Assembly (NCBI GenBank): GCA_009602725.1
Contig: WELB01000004.1
Coordinates: 241,902-272,309, forward strand
Length of the DNA: 30,408 bases
DNA from: Spirogloea muscicola
Taxonomy: Eukaryota > Streptophyta > Zygnematophyceae > Spirogloeales > Spirogloeaceae
Direction: 5' to 3'
Below the pieces are notes generated by a model, which did no database searches, was not told where the DNA came from, and saw nothing but the letters and a program-made list of their open reading frames with translations. Shown piece after piece: positions 11,401-22,800 of the stretch. The position numbers and the translations under genes are program-made. Positions within the stretch are counted from its first letter, which is position 1; every line of letters starts with the position of its first letter.

Positions 11401-14400
11401 GTCAAGCCCATGCCGAACGTGCTTTGTGACCAGAAACTCTCAGAAGCATGTCAACACAAAGTGATTCTTGAGGTTCATATGACTCACATGCTTTGCGAAA
11501 CAGTTTTTCTGGATGATCATGATAACCCTCAAGTCACCACGGCGCAAGGCCAGAGCCCAAGACGAACCAGTGAATTGGGTGTGTGACACTGAGCTGTGCA
11601 ATGAGCGAACAAAGGCAGCATCCTGAAGGCAGAAGACAATGAAGCACTCTGCCTGGCTAGGATCCCAGGGCTGCATGCCAGCAGTAGTGCAGTGTTGGAA
11701 TGCCTGAGCCCAAGGCAAGTCACTCTGCCCAACATTGCACTCCCTCAGAGGCACTACTGAAGGTCGACTGTGGACGATCAAGTCAAAGTCTGTCACCTGC
11801 CCCAGGGAGCATAAGATAAGCAGCACTTTTCAACTGATCGTTCTCCAATCAACAGCATACATGTGCTGCCTGCTATAGTAAGGAAGGGACTACTTCAGCT
11901 GTATTGACGATCACTGAAAGTATCAAGAATGAGCGATGCAGCCTGGACTGGTTGATGCTGCTGAGAAGCACATACTTCTAGAAGCCTGGATATGACTATC
12001 TACGGCACCTTGCGACATCAAATTCGTACCTGCATCTACTATAGTCTATCCTGCATTAAGTATATTAGCAAGTGGCATATGGCAGACCTTGTAGATGGAC
12101 TTCAGTTGACTCCTCTGTAGGCGACCGTCAATAACTACTCCCAGAGCACCAGTGGCATCAGCGAGCTCTAGGCTTCCTGTTCTTGGGGAGACCTGCACAA
12201 CAAAGATAGAGCCTCTTCAACTAGATGTTTCGATGAGGCTGCAACATATCGGCTCCCTCAGTAAGAGGACCACTTAGATTGGCCGCATGCTACCTGCAGT
12301 GTAGCAAGGAGGACAACACCAAGCTCCTTGCCAGTCTTCCTAGTGACTACTTGGCTCTCCAGGTTGCCATGCTCCACACGCCGCTGGCCCTTGGAGACAT
12401 GTGCCTCAAGGGCTGTCCTACTTAACAGTGCAGCCGCTTGTAGGAGCTCTGCTACTGTGAGAACCTGCTGGCCACAACAGCTAGCAACTGCCTTGGTTTC
12501 TGATTCAAGAAAGCCTGCTACAGTTACCAGAGTACATGCAAGCTGCTCTGACAGCATGAAGATATCTCTCACTGCTATTTGAGCTCGTCAAGGCTGCTTA
12601 CATGTCCAGTACATGACTGATGGCAATTCAGATACTTGAGAAAGTGTAGCACCTGTGTTTGGATGGAGGACCGCTGCTCAATCGGGCTTCCGAGTTGGCA
12701 ATGCAAAGAGTGCTCCAAGAACTCGTCAATTACATCCTGCCATGGGGAGGCCATCACCAGTTCAGAGAGGTTGATCATCACTCCAAAGCCCATGCCAGAC
12801 ATAGGCAACAAGGATCTCAAGTGAACAAAGTCGTGTACATACTGGTACAGTATTACAAGCTGTATCATGCTGATGCTGACTGTACTTACTCTTTGCAGAT
12901 ATTGGAGAGGCGACCCGCCAACACGTACGATGGTGAAAGCTAGTCCTTTCTCTTTGCATGTGTGAGGCTGTAACCAGCCGGGTCAAAATGTAGGGTTTAG
13001 GATTAGCTGCTCACTGCCTGCCCTTGCCATTTGGCAGTATTTATAGGAATGTTTGTTGCTTAGATCACCTTCCAAGTTGAGCAAGCCCGCTGCGATAATC
13101 TAATTCAGAAGAAGCGTCTCTTGTGCCTTCCACTCAGTCCATGAATGATCTCATATGACAGTTCACCTTTGCGCAGTTCCCCAAAAGCTGCTGATTGCTG
13201 AAGTAGCCAGGAAATTTGACATGGAAGGCTTGCAACACCTCCATGAGCCTGATGGCCAAAACAACAACTTCAGTATCTGTAATCTACTTGCAAGCAGGAG
13301 GCAAAGGTACTGGTGACTGCATAATATGAGGCATATGCATGCACCGTGCAGTCAGTACATGATTACAACGGAAGGTCAAAGGTGAAGGATAGAATGGAGG
13401 CCCAGATAGGCTGAGTGTCTGCTCTAAGCTAAAACAAAGGTTTGCTTTATTTAGACTTCAACGTCTTATGAATACAAAGCATGTAGCATTTCCAGAATGT
13501 AACATTCTGCTTGAAGAAGTAACGGCAATGGCATCGAATTTCCTGCAATCTAGTGCAAAAGCAATGGGACTTTGTGCATGCTTGGAGCATACTTGAAGGC
13601 CAAAATGAACGGCAACCGATCCAGATGTGCTCGCAGCAAGCTGCAAGCGGGCAGAGGGTGGACTTTACTGCACATTGGGAATGGCAAAGATACCTGATAA
13701 GCTCGAGAAATTAACACAATCTCACACGGTAGGGTCATATGGTTCACTTTTTAATGGTCAACCAGCAGGACAGACAGACATATCACAATGTAGTCACAAG
13801 TGGATGCAAGGACGATGGCAATCTAGCTTGATGTTGAGGTAAAGTAGGTATGTAGAGGCTTACATCAACGATTCATACATTGGTGCTGTCCCCACCACAG
13901 ATATATGAGAATAGATGCATGCCCCAAAGACCAGGCGCTCTTGCTGAGTTCCCCGCACTTTGTGGACGTGGACATGCCTCAGCAACACCTGTATGCCAAG
14001 AATGCATGAGATGGGCAGGCTCTTCGAAGCAGCTGTGATAGATGTCGAGGCAACTTCCTGTGGCAAAGCTGGCTCGTGTCAGAGGCCCGAGCCATGCAGT
14101 CAAGTGTGCACGCGGGTACACACCAGGGAGCCGAGGCAGATGCCGCCCAACGGCCAGCTCGGCGTGTGCGTCAGGAGGAGCCGGGCGCAACCGTCCAGCT
14201 CCAGCTGCGCGCCATCGAGGACGACCCCAGTTACTGTGCCCACATAGCTGACTGTCCCGCTGCTGGCGTGCTCGCAGAATTCTCGCCCAGTGACACTTGC
14301 CGAGTGCTCGCTCTTGGCAGCTGCATCGTTGGGCCTCCTTCGAGGCTCTTCGAGGGCGGCCTCCGGCCTCTCGAGCAACGCAACCGCCGTGGCGGCTGTG

Positions 14401-14819
14401 GCCAGGAACACGACGCGCGGCCGCTGCGGTGGGTGTCCTGCCAGCAGGGCCTTGCGCAGGAGGCCCGAGATGGCGACGCGCTTGCTGAGCGATGCCGACA
14501 GAGCCGGCCACAGCCCACGTGCCAAGCCATCCCGGGCAAGTAGGAACGTTGGCCTGAGTACCAGCGCTGCACGTTCTGGCCCCGCCACCTCCAACTCAGC
14601 GGCCTCCCTGGTTGCTGGTGAGGCATCGTAGTGCTGGAGCGCCGCTTCTCTGAGTTCCTGCCTGCTGCTCCTCGATGGACGGCACGGCTGCATCTCCACC
14701 ATGAGAATGTCGCACTTGACATGGGCTGCACCACTGTTGGTGAGTCGCAGGAGCGGGCTGACAGCTACAAGTGACCCCACGAGCGTGTGCGGAGGCGAAC
14801 GGGTGCGCACTCCACTCAT
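8433..14819 (-). CDS. CTC1: CTC1, large OB-fold subunit of the CST telomere-maintenance complex (N-terminus unresolved)
   Basis: CTC1 with STN1 and TEN1 binds single-stranded DNA, protects telomere ends and recruits DNA polymerase alpha-primase. Readable exons (minus): 14819-14124, 13988-13864, about 13640-13593, about 13276-13167, 12967-12890, 12841-12613, 12571-12294, 12192-12088, 11796-11488, 11258-10896, 10808-10182, 9931-9840, 9501-9291, 9212-8987, 8791-8433 (TAG), about 1285 residues. Collinear similarity to plant CTC1 as I know it includes LSKRVAISGLLRKALL, SYVGTVTGVVLDGAQLELDG, ERLVFGACIYSHISVV, LAIRLMEVLQAF, FQAKAVLLPYRIL, LHVGRCYLTSW, VYVDFYTHCRPVGLGPG and EDHTGQALCRAAG. A zinc-ribbon CESC-x12-CKSC is encoded at about 9104-9042. 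Most phases agree. Links at 13864-13167 and 10182-9931 are unsettled; a short exon near 10060-10020 (QLCIRHELA) may be missing. Plant CTC1 has roughly 150-200 more N-terminal residues. An in-frame TGA precedes the first exon, so upstream exons or a real truncation remain possible. Confidence 0.9.
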
Positions 14820-15100
14820 AGCGCCGCTCCCGAGCCGCAAAGCCGTCACTCCTCATTGCCGCGCACGTCCCTGGAAAGCCCGTCTGGTGGAGTCCGTGGT
14901 CGCGGGCAGAGGTGCCGCACTTGCGTGGCCAGCTCAATCTTGGACTTCACTGACACAGAACCACAGCTCCTTGCTCCAGCCTCCGCTTCCCGGGCTCATG
15001 CTCGTGTTCCTTGCGTGCCCATGCGTGCTCGATGGCCATGGCAAGCAGCTCGTTTTGCCTCACACACTCCTCATCCCTCACTCAGAAGGTGAGCTGTCAT
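14820..15100. other. 5' flank of the readable CTC1 gene; possible unresolved N-terminal exons
   Basis: On the minus strand a short open stretch (start codon near 15044, about 30 residues, beginning MAIEHAWARKEHEHEPGKRR) and another beginning SKIELATQVRHLC could be exon material, but neither matches the known CTC1 N-terminus. Right of about 15230 the sequence enters the repeat field, so the missing N-terminal exons may be beyond repeats or absent. Confidence 0.4.
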
Positions 15101-15510
15101 CGTGTAAGCACGAGAAGTGCTGAGTGCTGGCTGCGCACCAAGCCAGGCCACCGGCTTGCGGGGTGCTGCACCGGCACCCCAGATAAGTCTGGCAGATGAG
15201 TGCGTGCTCACTCGTCAGAGCGTGCAGCCCAGCTCCAATGCCGCCGGGTCGCTTGCTCAGGTGTACAGGATGTGCCTTCACAAGCTCCCTGCAACGGTTC
15301 TTAGCATTTGCCGTCCACTTGGGGGCAGGCCGCGCCTTGCTTAGCCCCCTTCTTGAACTGTGTTCATTCTTTTTCTTGGGCTGGCTGTTCCAGCCCATAT
15401 CGTCAATGGGCGCGCCTTGGCTGCTGCCTCTGGGTTCCGTCAGGGCGACGCTTTTCCGCCCTCTGCTTATTCTGACTTGCACTTGCTGACTTGAGATTAT
15501 TGATGTGCTA

Positions 15511-15558
15511 CCTGTGCTTTAGTCTGTGCATTAGTCTGTGCATTAATCTGTGCATATC
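15511..15558. repeat. Four tandem copies of a 12-mer (TCTGTGCATTAG)
   Basis: Units at 15511-15522, 15523-15534, 15535-15546 and 15547-15558 read CCTGTGCTTTAG, TCTGTGCATTAG, TCTGTGCATTAA and TCTGTGCATATC. The two middle copies differ by one base. It is a small minisatellite within repeat field I. Confidence 0.9.
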
Positions 15559-18204
15559 CTAGCCTACATGCCTATGATATCGTGTAGAATGTGAGTATTA
15601 GCTGCTTTCGTGAATTCCCTTGGCCCCTCCGACCTTGGTTCATTCCGTTTCGGGGCTGGCCTCGCCCTGCCATCGCACTCTCCTGGAAGCGTCTTTCTTC
15701 GATCATTGAGAGCCCACTTGCTGACGGCTTGAAGACTGGTGTCCTGTTTTCTGCGCCTATCCGGCCCTTTCAGACGTAAACTCCTTCGGGCTGGCCTCTT
15801 CACAGCCACTGCCGTAAATTGGAAGATCTACTTTCTCATGCGTGGGTACTAGAGTCCCCATTCAGTTGTATGTTTCCCATTTTGTCACCTCAGGTCCTGT
15901 TAGAATTCGATTCGTTCTTCTTAAACAGTTTACTGGCTTGTTCGGCCTCCCTGTTTTGCGCCTTCCGGTCCTTTCAGCAATTGTACACTCCTTTTGTAGT
16001 CCTAGTCCAAAGGCATGGACTGTAGTGTAGTTCTTTTTCGGCACCTTTTTCTTTGGCTTGGGATATTGTCCTTTTTTTTTGGGCTGGCTTTGCCTGCCAC
16101 TCTTCTCTATGGGCGAGCACTTCTCTCTTTTGGGCTGGCCTCACACGGCTGCTGCTGTAAAGTGGAAGAGCTGTTTCCCCTCTCAGTGCATGCGCACCAC
16201 GCGCCTTCTCTCTTAAGAAATCTTGTCCATGTGGAGGCCTCCCTGCACGCTTATGATGGGGCGCTGCCATGACTGGCCAGCTCACGTGATTGACGCAAGT
16301 GGGCCTGGCGGATTACCTTGTATCGTAGAAGGTATCCTGCTTTACTCAGGTCGGAGAGTGCTAGCACGATGCCTGTGTGACAGGACCATACTGAAGGATA
16401 GTAGACCGTCTGATAGGTCAAGTGATGATCCTGTCTTGTAACACATGCATACATACGAGAGATTAGGGTTGGGTTCCAGTGCCATGAAGTAAGACCTGTT
16501 GCTAGATGCTGAGACAATTGTCCACGATCTCTTCTTCTCTGTGACCTTCGGCACGTAAGACTTTCTGGGCTAACCTAGCACAGCTACCTCTGGCTACCTT
16601 TTACAGACGTGAAACAAAGACACTTAGACAGCACCTGCTCTTTGGGAACGATGCTATCCCAATCGATGAGTAGATAGCCTTAGCAGACCTGTGCCTCTGG
16701 CCGCGTCTATCGTGGTCATGCACGACAAGGTGCGTACAACTTGGCTTGAAGAAAAGCGATGTGGCAGCAAGAACAGGGAATCTTGAGCGATGTTGCCATC
16801 TGAAGCAAGCAAACAGCTTACTTTGCCGTTAACGGCTGGGATTGAGGAGGGTCTTAAGATTCTCACTGAAAATAGGGCAGTGTGCAGCCATGACTTGGAG
16901 AGGCTACAGCAGGAGTTCTTATGTCATGCTGATCGTGGGTGAAACTCTGAGCAGTTCTGGACTGCGAAGGGCAACAATTGGCTCTCAAGTATGTATTGCA
17001 TGCATCTTGCAGATGTGTCGCCTTGCGCTGCAATCATCAATGTTGGGAATTGCAGACTTAGGCTCAAGCGCCTCATCTAGCGAGTTTGTGTACTGGGGGT
17101 GGTCAGTGGTCAGCCTAGACGCCAAGGTCTCCAAAGTGCAAGGAGCGAGCGCTCTATAGAGAAAGGAGCGTTCTTCCGGACAGAGATAGAAGAGTTACTC
17201 ATGGCAAGCGACAGCCCCCGAGAAGGACGGTGGCTGTGATTGGGGTGGACCTGTAGGCAAGGTAAGCAAAGAAGCTCCTGACTAGGGGCGCAGTAGGTCT
17301 GAAGATGCAGAAGCGCTAGCGAAGGGGACAGTGGCAGTGAATAGTAATCAACAAACTACAAGACAGCAGGGCGAGCAGCAGCAGTAGATGGGGCTGACTT
17401 GAGTGAGCGTCCTCGTACCCTGTGAATCCCCCCTAGACAGCAGCCGAAGGTCGGACAAACTGGCAGAAGGGTAGTGATAAACCTATAGTCGTCTGAAGGG
17501 AGAAGGCGCGCAAAAGAAGGAAGCGATGGCTGTGATAAATCAGGAGAAAGACCCTTCTAGTAGAGGGCGATGGCTGTGGTTGGCCAGACCCAAATAGAAA
17601 GTAAGTAGGACAAGGTCCGAAGGGGCCAGAAAGCGCGAAACCTGTAAACAAGAAGCTTTCACTGCAGGACGCGATGGCAGCAGTGCACTAGACTAAGCTT
17701 TATCCAAGGGAGCAATGGCTGAAAGAGGCCAGCCCACAGTAGAGTGGACCTGGAAAGTCCACTCTTCAGCAGCAGGGTATGATATGAGTCGGCCATGCGA
17801 TTCCCAAAAGCAAGGGCTGCAAGGGCGGGCCGGTGGCCATATGCAAGGGCGTAAGCCTGGGACCTCTTTTCTGTTTTCTGAGCTGGCATACGACAGCCAT
17901 CGGCCCATTTTGAAGAGGCTGTTTACCTCCTCAGATGTGTGACCAAGACCAGGAAGCGCATGGAAGTAAGCTACTCCGGAAGGGGGCAATGGGTGTCAAA
18001 GAGGTAAGCTCATCCGAAGGGGGCAAGACCTGAAAGGCCAGACCAAAAAGCATGGACAAGGTGGTGGGGAGCGACGGGGATGAGCGCGCCTGCGTCCTTC
18101 GGAGGCGGACCAGACAAGCGCGAGAGGAAGAAGAAGAAAAAGCTCTTGCAAAAAGCAAGCGCGGCAAAGTATGGGGATGGCCGTGAGAAGAAAGACGCTT
18201 CCAG

Positions 18205-18440
18205 GAGCGTGCTCAGGCTAATGCCTTGCACCAGAAAGCTGGACGAGCTCTAGTTGGTGGTAGAAGGCTTCGTATCTGACATCTAGTATTCGGGCATCGA
18301 TTAGCGAGCTTTATGTCTTGACCCGTGGTTACTGAGCGGGTCAATCTGCTGTAGGTTATGTAGGTCTTTAGATGTGTTTGCCTTTTGTACTTGGCCATTT
18401 GGCCTTCGTTTGTTTCAAATACACGAAACTTTTCCAGGAG
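18205..18440 (+). repeat. Left arm of a long inverted repeat bracketing the first AP2 gene
   Basis: This arm matches 26757-27009 in inverse orientation over its whole length. Shared blocks include GCGTGCTCAGGCT, CTTGCACCAGAAAGCTGG, GAGCTCTAGTTGGTGG, AGAAGG.CTTCGTATCTGACATCTAGT, ACTGAGCGGGTCAA, CTGTAGGTTATGTAG and ACACGAAA..TTTTCC. It may be two independent insertions of one dispersed element, or the ends of a larger composite element of about 8.8 kb. Confidence 0.85.
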
Positions 18441-18649
18441 CCAGTGCTTATGGCCCCTTCGTAATCTGGACCCCTTCGACCCTTGTCATTTCTTTTCGGG
18501 CTGGCTTATCACAGCCCTTGCCCCCATTTCAAGATCCACTTTCTTTCAATTCGCAGCCCCCGCCCCCCTTTGGAAGAAGCGCTTCCAGTGGAGGGCGACT
18601 TCCTAGCTACGCGACACGTCGCGCCTTGCTGAAAGAGCTTATTCAGCCT

Positions 18650-19558
18650 GGCGCAGCTGGAGTGCTTTTGGTGTTACAGGCTGAGCCCGAAAAGCGTTGG
18701 GACACAGGCTGGCCTTTTCGTAGCCACCGCCTCGCTTTGGAGGAGCCCATTTGTCCGCATCCAAGACGGGGAGGCGGCGACGGCTGGCGGCGCCCCCCCG
18801 GGGGCGGGCAGCTGCTCGCGAAGCCGCGGGAGGCTGCCGCTGCCGAAAGTCGTGGAGCAGAGGGCGGCCGGAAGGCAAGTCTTGCACGTGCACGAGGTCG
18901 GTCGTCGTCGTACGGCAGCAGGGTACAGGCAGCAGCCCCAGGTGGGGGGGCCAGCCCCAGTTCTCGCGCAGCGCCGTCCGATGGCGCCTGGGAGCGATCG
19001 CGCTCCGCCGCTTGCGCCAGGTGGCAGGACGTTGGGCGCCAGCAAGGGAAGATCCGGTCCGCTGCGCCAGCGTTCCTGGCTCGGCTGGCGGGGGGATCTC
19101 CGGGCTGGCCGGGCCAAGCCGGGATCGGATCGGGCCGGGGAGCTCACGTGGCGCATGCCCGGCGAACCAGAACTCGCCACGTGGCCGGGGCCCCCGCGGT
19201 GCTGTGAGGAGGGGGGTGGGCGCCGGGGGGAGGGGCGCAGACGGGACACGGAGGGNNNNNNNNNNNNNNGCCCCCGCGGCCGTCAAGGCGCGCGGCGCCG
19301 GCGGTGACGTCCCAGTCAAGGCGAGGGCGCCGACGGGGGGGGACACGTGGCGCGCAGGGCAGACCCGAGCCGGGCGCCCCGGCGGAGGCGCGTCGTTGCG
19401 GGCCCCCCCCCCCGGCCAGCGGGGTTGCTGCTCTTACTCCCCGGCCCGCCCATCTGATTTCCCATTGCTGGCCCGCGGGTCCGCTGCCGCCGTCACGAAC
19501 GACCCTCTCTGCGCCACCCGGCTGCCTTCCACAGCCTCCCCCCCCCCCGAGCCCCGCC
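18650..19558. promoter_or_regulatory. GC-rich 5' region of the first AP2/ERF gene
   Basis: The stretch upstream of the AP2/ERF start is extremely GC-rich and includes G-runs and C-runs. Frames stay open for long distances on both strands because stop codons are rare at this composition, so the long open frames here are not evidence of genes. ACGT-core sequences (CACGTGG-like) occur at about 19145 and 19179. The 14-N gap interrupts it. Confidence 0.55.
19256..19269. other. Assembly gap of 14 N
   Basis: Fourteen undetermined bases lie within the GC-rich leader, flanked by GGAGGG and GCCCCCGCGG. Frames read across it are not reliable. Confidence 1.
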
Positions 19559-19585
19559 ATGCCGCCGGCGGCGGCGCAGGCATGA
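19559..19585 (+). CDS. Upstream ORF overlapping the AP2/ERF start codon (ATGA)
   Basis: An ATG in good context (CCGCCATGC) opens an eight-residue frame, MPPAAAQA, that ends in TGA at 19583-19585. The main start ATG is 19582-19584, so stop and start overlap as ATGA. In this arrangement a ribosome that translates the uORF could only reach the main frame by reinitiation or leaky scanning. This is visible in sequence, but translation is inferred and depends on the unmapped transcription start. Confidence 0.5.
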   Translation: MPPAAAQA

Positions 19586-21565
19586 AGGCGGCCCCCGACC
19601 AGGCCCCGCCGCCGCCGCCGCCGCCCCCTTCGCCGCCCCCCATGACGGCGGCCTCCCTGCTCGAGCGCCACCCCGCGGCGGCGTGGCGCGCCGCGGCGCC
19701 GCTGGAGCCCGCCCACCACCACCACCACCATTGGAGCGCCACGGCCTTCGAGAGCCCCTTCTGCCTCCCGCTCCCCGCCGCCGCCGCGACGCTCCCGCCT
19801 CCGCCGCCTCCGCTGCGCGCCCCGACGGACGCCGCCGGCTTCCGGAGGTCTCACGGCAGCAGCCCTCGGGCGCTGCCTACCGGCCCGACGCGCGACCTCA
19901 TCGGCATGCACACCTCTCCCGCGACGGCCCAGCCGTCGTCGGAGCTGCATGCCGTGTCGCTCCAGCGGCACTCGCTCCAGCCTTGGGCCTCCGTCTCCGG
20001 CCTTGACGACGATGTCGCCTTCGCACAAGCGAACCAGGTCAGCCTAGACACCCTCCACGATGGGCCTCTCAGTGCAACAGAAACCAGTCCAGGGCTGCTG
20101 ACGCCTGCCTCACGCCCACGCTTGATACGTTGATCCAGTCACCCAACTCAAGCAACTTCGCCGCTTGTCCTCCTGTTGCACAGGTGCTCTCCATGCAGGC
20201 ACCTCAGAGACCACAGAGCGCGCTGCCAGCATTTGAGCCAATTGGCCCTCCTCCGCTATCCTTTGTGCCCCAGATGCAGAGCCAGCAGCTGCAGCACCCG
20301 CAAATGGACCGGCCGCAGCAGTGGCAGCTGCCGTTGCAGCAGCAGCAGCCGCAGTCGCAGCATGCGCTGCAGCAATTGCAGCCGCTCCTCGGCATGTTTG
20401 CGGACACCAAGGCCTATGCGTCTGCCAGGCAGCGGCTTGTGACCGGCCACACTGCCGGTTCTGAACTGCTCACGGCGGCAGCACTTGAAGAGGACATGGC
20501 TGCACTCGCACCGTCAGCGTCAGCGAGGCTGCCCGATTTGACAAGCAGCTGGCCCAATTTCCTGAGCCTATTCTCTAGCCAAGGTGCGCCCTTGTGCCCT
20601 GCCAGATTGGATTGACCCTCGTGAAATGAGCTCACCATGACTGTGTCCAGTATGATCCTGTCATCTCTTTGACAGGCTTGCTTGCCAGTTGATGAGGATA
20701 GACAAGTACCTGACTCCCTTCAGCCCAAGAAACTGCTGACCTTGAGCATATGTTCTTTGTGGCAGGTTATGCGTCAACCTTGCCTCAGCTGCAAAGCTCC
20801 GACGGGCTCCCCCCCCTCAGCAGCTCAACTACAGTGATGCCACCGATGCCGGAGAGCTGGAGAACCTCAGCTCCCATGACCGGGGGCCCCGTCGACCTCG
20901 GCGGCTTGGCGGAGCATGCACACCAGAGCAGCGGCCAGAGTCCATTCCTGCAGTCCTGGGCCTACAGCAACGCTGGCCAGGTGGTGTTGTCTGGAGGCAG
21001 TCCAATCCTGGAGCGCCGTACGCAGCAGCTTTTTGCCGAGGATGCTGGGGACACCCAGCCTGGGCTCAACCCAAACGTGGGCCCAAACCCTGGGAGAAAC
21101 AAGCTCTATCGTGGAGTTCGCCAGCGCCACGAGGGCAAGTGGGTGGCAGAGATACGCTTTCCCCGCAAGCGGTCGCGTGTGTGGCTTGGCACATTTGACA
21201 CTCCCGAGGACGCCGCTCGAGCGTACGATCACGCAGCCTTCAAGCTGCGCGGCGCCAAGGCCCGGACCAACTTCCCTTTGACTACCCTGCTTCAACCTGG
21301 TGGTAGTGGCCATGGTCAGCTCGTTCCAAGATGGCCAGCGGGCCAGGGTGGTCTCCCTTCCGAGCTTGCAAATGCAGCCGGCCCATCCAACATGGACGCG
21401 AGCGAAAGTCCCACGTCCTCGCCCTCCCCGACAGGCCAGTCGCCGAGCCCAAGACTGCAAGCTGGCAGTGGCGCGATGGCACCCCAGCCCGTGCACGCGG
21501 CATGGAGGAGCGGTGCTGATGCCAGCCAAGATCCAAGCTTCTCGGAGAAGCACCCAAATTGGTGA
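19582..21565 (+). CDS. ERF-type AP2 domain transcription factor, three exons (paralogue 1)
   Basis: A nuclear DNA-binding regulator with one AP2/ERF domain. Exons: 19582-20037, 20184-20583, 20766-21565 (TGA), with CAG/GTCAGC and CAAG/GTGCGC donors and phases 0 and 1 matching the acceptors, giving about 551 residues. The N-terminus is low complexity: a Pro run (about 9-20), six His (45-50), then Gln-rich exon 2, typical of activation regions. The AP2 domain is at about 400-457: [47 protein letters not shown]. It has Val at the DREB-diagnostic position 14 but Phe rather than Glu at 19, resembling the RAP2.4/A-6 group. The usual Trp in RHWGK is Glu. The C-terminal tail is Ser/Pro/Gly-rich. The start at 19582 was chosen over more upstream open frame because that frame crosses the N gap and has no family similarity. 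Confidence 0.93.
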
Positions 21566-22800
21566 GAAGGGTGGTGGCGCCACCCCTGCACAATCTACCT
21601 TCTCCGGGCTTTGAAGCTGCACCAGTCAGCGGTGTTCGTGCCATTGGGAGCCAGCCTCAGCGTCCTTGCAGGGTGTCAATCAACTCGAAACATGCCTCGC
21701 AAGGAACCTGATGCCGGCTGCCGTCCTTTCTGTTAGATGCAGGAAAAAGTTCATCAAGCTGCAAGACCCCATTTAAGCCCCCTCTCCCTTCCTGCCCATT
21801 CTTCCAAGCTCCTTTTAATCGCCAGCTTCTGCTCTTGTGACCCTTGGATATTGCCCATCCCCAGTCACAAGCCTAGAAGCTCGGCGGCATCTAGCGTTGC
21901 AGGGAAAGCCTTGTCAACTATGATTAGTAAGGGCCTCCTCTATCCAACAGCATTGCTCTTTACAAACTGCTAGTTGAAGAGGGACTGCTAAACCCCTCCT
22001 TTCATGGCAGTATTTGCCTTTTATGGCAGTATCTGCCTGAACAAACGTCGGCATAAAGAACGTACCATATAAGGTACACATTGCTCGTAGTGTCTTGTGG
22101 ATTTCAATGCCAGGTCCTGTATTTGAAAGTGTCATTAAGTCACTCTGTACAGTACATGCATGGGGCTTCTGCATACATAATGTCCACTGCGTAATGAGGT
22201 GAGAAGTAGCTTCGAAGATGTGCAGGTTTGCTCACTCTCTACTGAGCTCAATGCTTCTTATCATATCTTGTCACTTTCAAGAGGAAGTGTGCCCTGTTGT
22301 CTCTCTTGATTAATGACGTATACACCTCATGCGCGTATTATGACAGTTTAGCACCTTGTAAATGTGACCCTCCACTAGCAGAAGTTGCTGCGCCAGGCTT
22401 CTGGAATATAAAGGATGCTGGCATGCTGCCAGCTTCGTGGACATGCTGCCTTCTACTGCGAAGAGCGGCTGTTTTGCAGGAGCCGCTTGCTTGGGTAACC
22501 CTCGTTCAACCACTCTGCTGCCATCTCATACATCTGGGAAATGGAGCCAGCGGCCCCTGGGAACGGCCCCTTTCAGCTCGGATGCATCGAATCTGAGCTA
22601 TGACCCTGACTCCTGCAACAGTAAACAGCTCTTTGCCTTTCGTAGGGATCATCATGTCCTCGAGTTGTCGCCCTTTCTGAATGCACCCTCGTGCCCACCA
22701 CTCGTCCACTTTTTCTCGGCTGCCCGTTGAGGGGGGGTCAACGGCGGACGCCGGCCTTTCACATCTCAGGGCGTCGGTGCCCCAACTCTCAATGGGGGAA
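21566..22800. other. 3' flank of AP2/ERF paralogue 1 and spacer
   Basis: Probable 3' UTR followed by unassigned spacer. A short direct repeat, TTTATGGCAGTAT-like, occurs at about 22002-22032. Open frames here have no recognised protein similarity and no conserved motif. Confidence 0.6.

Larger units (their letters stand above)
15220..18440. repeat. Repeat field I, built from hairpin-core repeat units
   Basis: No gene is recognised here. The segment is filled with diverged copies of a unit with the plus-strand pattern CCTTGTCCATTC.TTT.GGGCTGGC..(6-10)..CAGCC...CC...TGGAAGAGCCACTTTC. Clear cores are at 15378-15396, 15788-15807, 16080-16097, 16130-16150 and 18498-18517. Inverse-orientation relatives (GATGGCTGTG...GGCCAG) lie at about 17525-18060. 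A stretch near 16300-17160 holds less repetitive sequence with short open frames of no recognised family. Open frames in the field are by-products of the repeats. Confidence 0.8.

Noticed and set aside
12990-13003. Telo-box-like AAACCCTA on the minus strand inside CTC1
   Set aside because: A single 8-mer in an intron is expected by chance; placing it in a telomere gene is suggestive only.
18374-19207. 277-residue plus-strand open frame before the AP2 gene
   Set aside because: It begins in repeat units and continues in stop-poor GC-rich leader sequence; open frames exist in several frames and both strands here.
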